Of a stretch of DNA of 49,153 bases, positions 49,086-49,153 are shown in pieces. The stretch is taken from NCBI GenBank assembly GCA_016871155.1, contig VFZO01000015.1, positions 1 through 49,153 of the forward strand, written 5' to 3'. The position numbers were made by a program, and so were the translations under genes. The first letter of the stretch is position 1. Each line of letters begins with the position of its first letter. The notes beneath the pieces were generated by a model. The model searched no databases and was not told where the DNA came from. It saw only the letters and a program-made list of their open reading frames with translations. This DNA comes from Acidobacteriota bacterium (GTDB lineage Bacteria; Acidobacteriota; Terriglobia; Bryobacterales; Bryobacteraceae).

Positions 49086-49153
49086 GCATCGCCTGTTCGA
49101 ACCGGGTCTAAGACACCGGTCTTGGATCCGGCGGGCCTCCTGTACCCGCGGAT
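49086..49153 (+). tRNA. Possible class II tRNA-like sequence, cut at the window end
   Basis: The last 68 bases look like the 5' part of a tRNA: a G-T-T/G-A-C D-stem (49095-49097 with 49112-49114), then CCGG at 49116-49119 and 49128-49131 around a loop TCTTGGAT, then a long variable arm (CGGG at 49132-49135 with CCCG at 49145-49148), and CGGAT as the start of a T-arm. The anticodon loop would have 8 bases instead of 7, so it may be a degenerate or unusual tRNA. The acceptor 3' strand is outside the window, so this cannot be confirmed. Confidence 0.3.

Noticed and set aside
1..49153. CRISPR array, insertion sequence or prophage
   Set aside because: No regularly spaced repeats, transposase, integrase or phage structural motif was seen in any reading frame.

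Overview
The window looks like part of a soil or sediment Acidobacteriota chromosome, most likely of the Bryobacterales/Solibacter type. This is inferred from gene content, not from a marker tree. The clues are an 862-residue duplicated-FtsX permease of the ADOP type (known mainly from Acidobacteria) coupled to a PadR repressor, a PEP-CTERM secreted protein, many Gfo/Idh/MocA oxidoreductases and hydroxypyruvate-isomerase-like TIM barrels carrying twin-arginine leaders, formylglycine sulfatases, and GC-rich, tightly packed genes. No insertion sequence, CRISPR array or rRNA gene was seen.

Layout. 1-1391 (+): a PilZ protein and a cyanophycinase-like S51 peptidase. 6023-1349 (-): a tightly overlapping six-gene operon (cupin, SIS sugar isomerase, Gfo/Idh/MocA dehydrogenase, SDR, core MetE-type methyltransferase, MBL-fold hydrolase). 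6024-6395: a regulatory region with several inverted repeats and a good sigma-70 promoter for the primary sigma factor rpoD (6396-7952, +). 13114-7949 (-): SDR, DAD-like cupin, GT4 glycosyltransferase and two leucine-rich-repeat proteins built from three copies of one module. 13132-15171 (+): pdxH and a sulfatase. 18717-15143 (-): PadR, ADOP permease and a DUF2959-like lipoprotein. 18752-30198: a cluster of Tat-leader envelope enzymes, including two copies of an oxidoreductase gene pair, two isomerase-like TIM barrels, a sulfatase and a gamma-glutamyltransferase, plus a leaderless TauD-like dioxygenase and a small unknown gene.

The most striking locus is a four-gene minus-strand operon at 39947-30206 that encodes an NTP-dependent conflict (immunity/programmed-death type) system: an alpha/beta hydrolase, a caspase-like VMAP protein, a MoxR AAA+ ATPase, and an 1850-residue protein with an SAV_2336/vWA-like N-terminal domain, two degenerate STAND (NB-ARC-like) modules and a propeller-like C-terminus. 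The first three genes are joined by 4-base stop/start overlaps. The logic matches the MoxR-vWA-VMAP ternary systems described by comparative genomics. The fused, duplicated, apparently inactive STAND modules and the hydrolase at the head of the operon are the parts that look unusual.

40410-49031: a GH2 glycosidase, a third isomerase-like TIM barrel, an ECHDC3-like crotonase coupled to a TPP-dependent acetolactate-synthase-like enzyme, galE, an exported amidohydrolase, a Nudix hydrolase and a PEP-CTERM protein. The last 68 bases resemble the 5' part of a class II tRNA, cut off by the window end. The sugar-oxidising dehydrogenases, isomerase-like proteins, sulfatases, GH2 enzyme and transaldol-type activities together suggest catabolism of modified glycans, partly outside the cytoplasm (inference).
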